In this document: in pieces, positions 63,661 through 64,000 of the stretch | Layout: each line of letters starts with the position of its first letter | How positions within the stretch are numbered: the stretch's first letter is position 1 | Assembly (NCBI GenBank): GCA_934045075.1 | Contig: OW203751.1 | Location: forward strand, 2,119,822-2,183,821 | Reading direction: 5' to 3' | DNA length: 64,000 bases | Source of the DNA: Yponomeuta sedellus | Lineage: Eukaryota; Arthropoda; Insecta; Lepidoptera; Yponomeutidae | The notes under the pieces: generated by a model | What the model was told of the DNA's origin: nothing | The model's input: the letters and a program-made list of their open reading frames with translations, nothing else | Database searches by the model: none | Program-made: the position numbers and the translations under genes

Positions 63661-64000
63661 TTCGTAATATTAGTGACATGTCACAGTGTCAAGTGTCATA
63701 TGTTCTTGACTTGATGATGTGATAATTATGTTCTTTGTTATCTCATTGTAATTATTATAATGCTGTCTATATACATACGGCACAGGCCTTCGCTCTTCGA
63801 GAGAGAAATAGAGATTATGGTGTTGATTTGATTTCATTACCGCGCGTGCCGTGCTTTGTGGTGTCGGCCTAGAGAATAGCACCAACCCAATTCTGCCCGC
63901 GGCTGTCGTAAAAGGCGACTAAGGGACAAAAACAGCAGCGCCCCCTGCAGTATAATTTACCGAACTGCGATCCCCAACCCGCATGCCCAGCGTGGGGATT
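63660..64000. other. Right edge: repeat, no exon seen
   Basis: 63838-64000 matches a dispersed repeat (ctgcgatccccaacccgc), inverse of 13545-13610. The missing Wee1 5' exon(s) are not recognisable here. Confidence 0.45.

Overview
The window is animal nuclear DNA, most likely from a moth or butterfly. It has long introns with GT..AG borders, no prokaryote-style operons, and very many tRNA-derived and 5S rRNA-derived SINEs, MITEs and LINE 3' ends. The order Lepidoptera is an inference from gene architecture and repeat style; no species can be named.

Two protein-coding genes converge on a repeat-filled intergenic region. On the plus strand, 15 coding exons between 1047 and 26921 encode the C-terminal 1333 residues of a CdGAPr/ARHGAP32-33-type Rho GTPase-activating protein: the end of an SH3 domain, a RhoGAP domain with its arginine finger, and a long disordered tail with Tyr motifs ending in a conserved short C-terminus. 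The PX region and start codon lie upstream of the window. On the minus strand, 10 coding exons between 63245 and 49838 encode the C-terminal 469 residues of a Wee1 kinase (the inhibitory tyrosine kinase of Cdk1), with its first exon(s) beyond the right edge. In both genes every exon border was read by eye and the splice phases close without a break, so the concatenated frame is open to a stop. The roughly 23 kb between the two stop codons (26922-49837) holds no recognisable gene.

The outstanding feature is that most minisatellites are built from an exon-intron junction. In the RhoGAP gene, tandem arrays copy the last bases of an exon together with its 5' splice site (exons 1, 4, 5, 7, 8, 10, 11), or the 3' splice site with the first 13 exonic bases (exon 4). 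In the Wee1 gene, on the other strand, two more junctions show the same (exons 2 and 10). Each array supplies between two and about 45 extra splice sites. One array (39 bp, exon 10) is a multiple of three with no stop, so every extra donor keeps the protein in frame and would only change the number of 13-residue repeats.

A second theme is SINE palindromes: one tRNA-derived SINE family occurs repeatedly as head-to-head composites with both ends being the SINE 3' end. One composite (22053-22537) is flanked by a 16-bp target duplication inside another SINE, so it apparently inserted as a unit. A third is a 5S rRNA-like SINE whose 3' end lies just upstream of three RhoGAP splice acceptors. All sequence comparisons were made by eye within the window; no database was searched.
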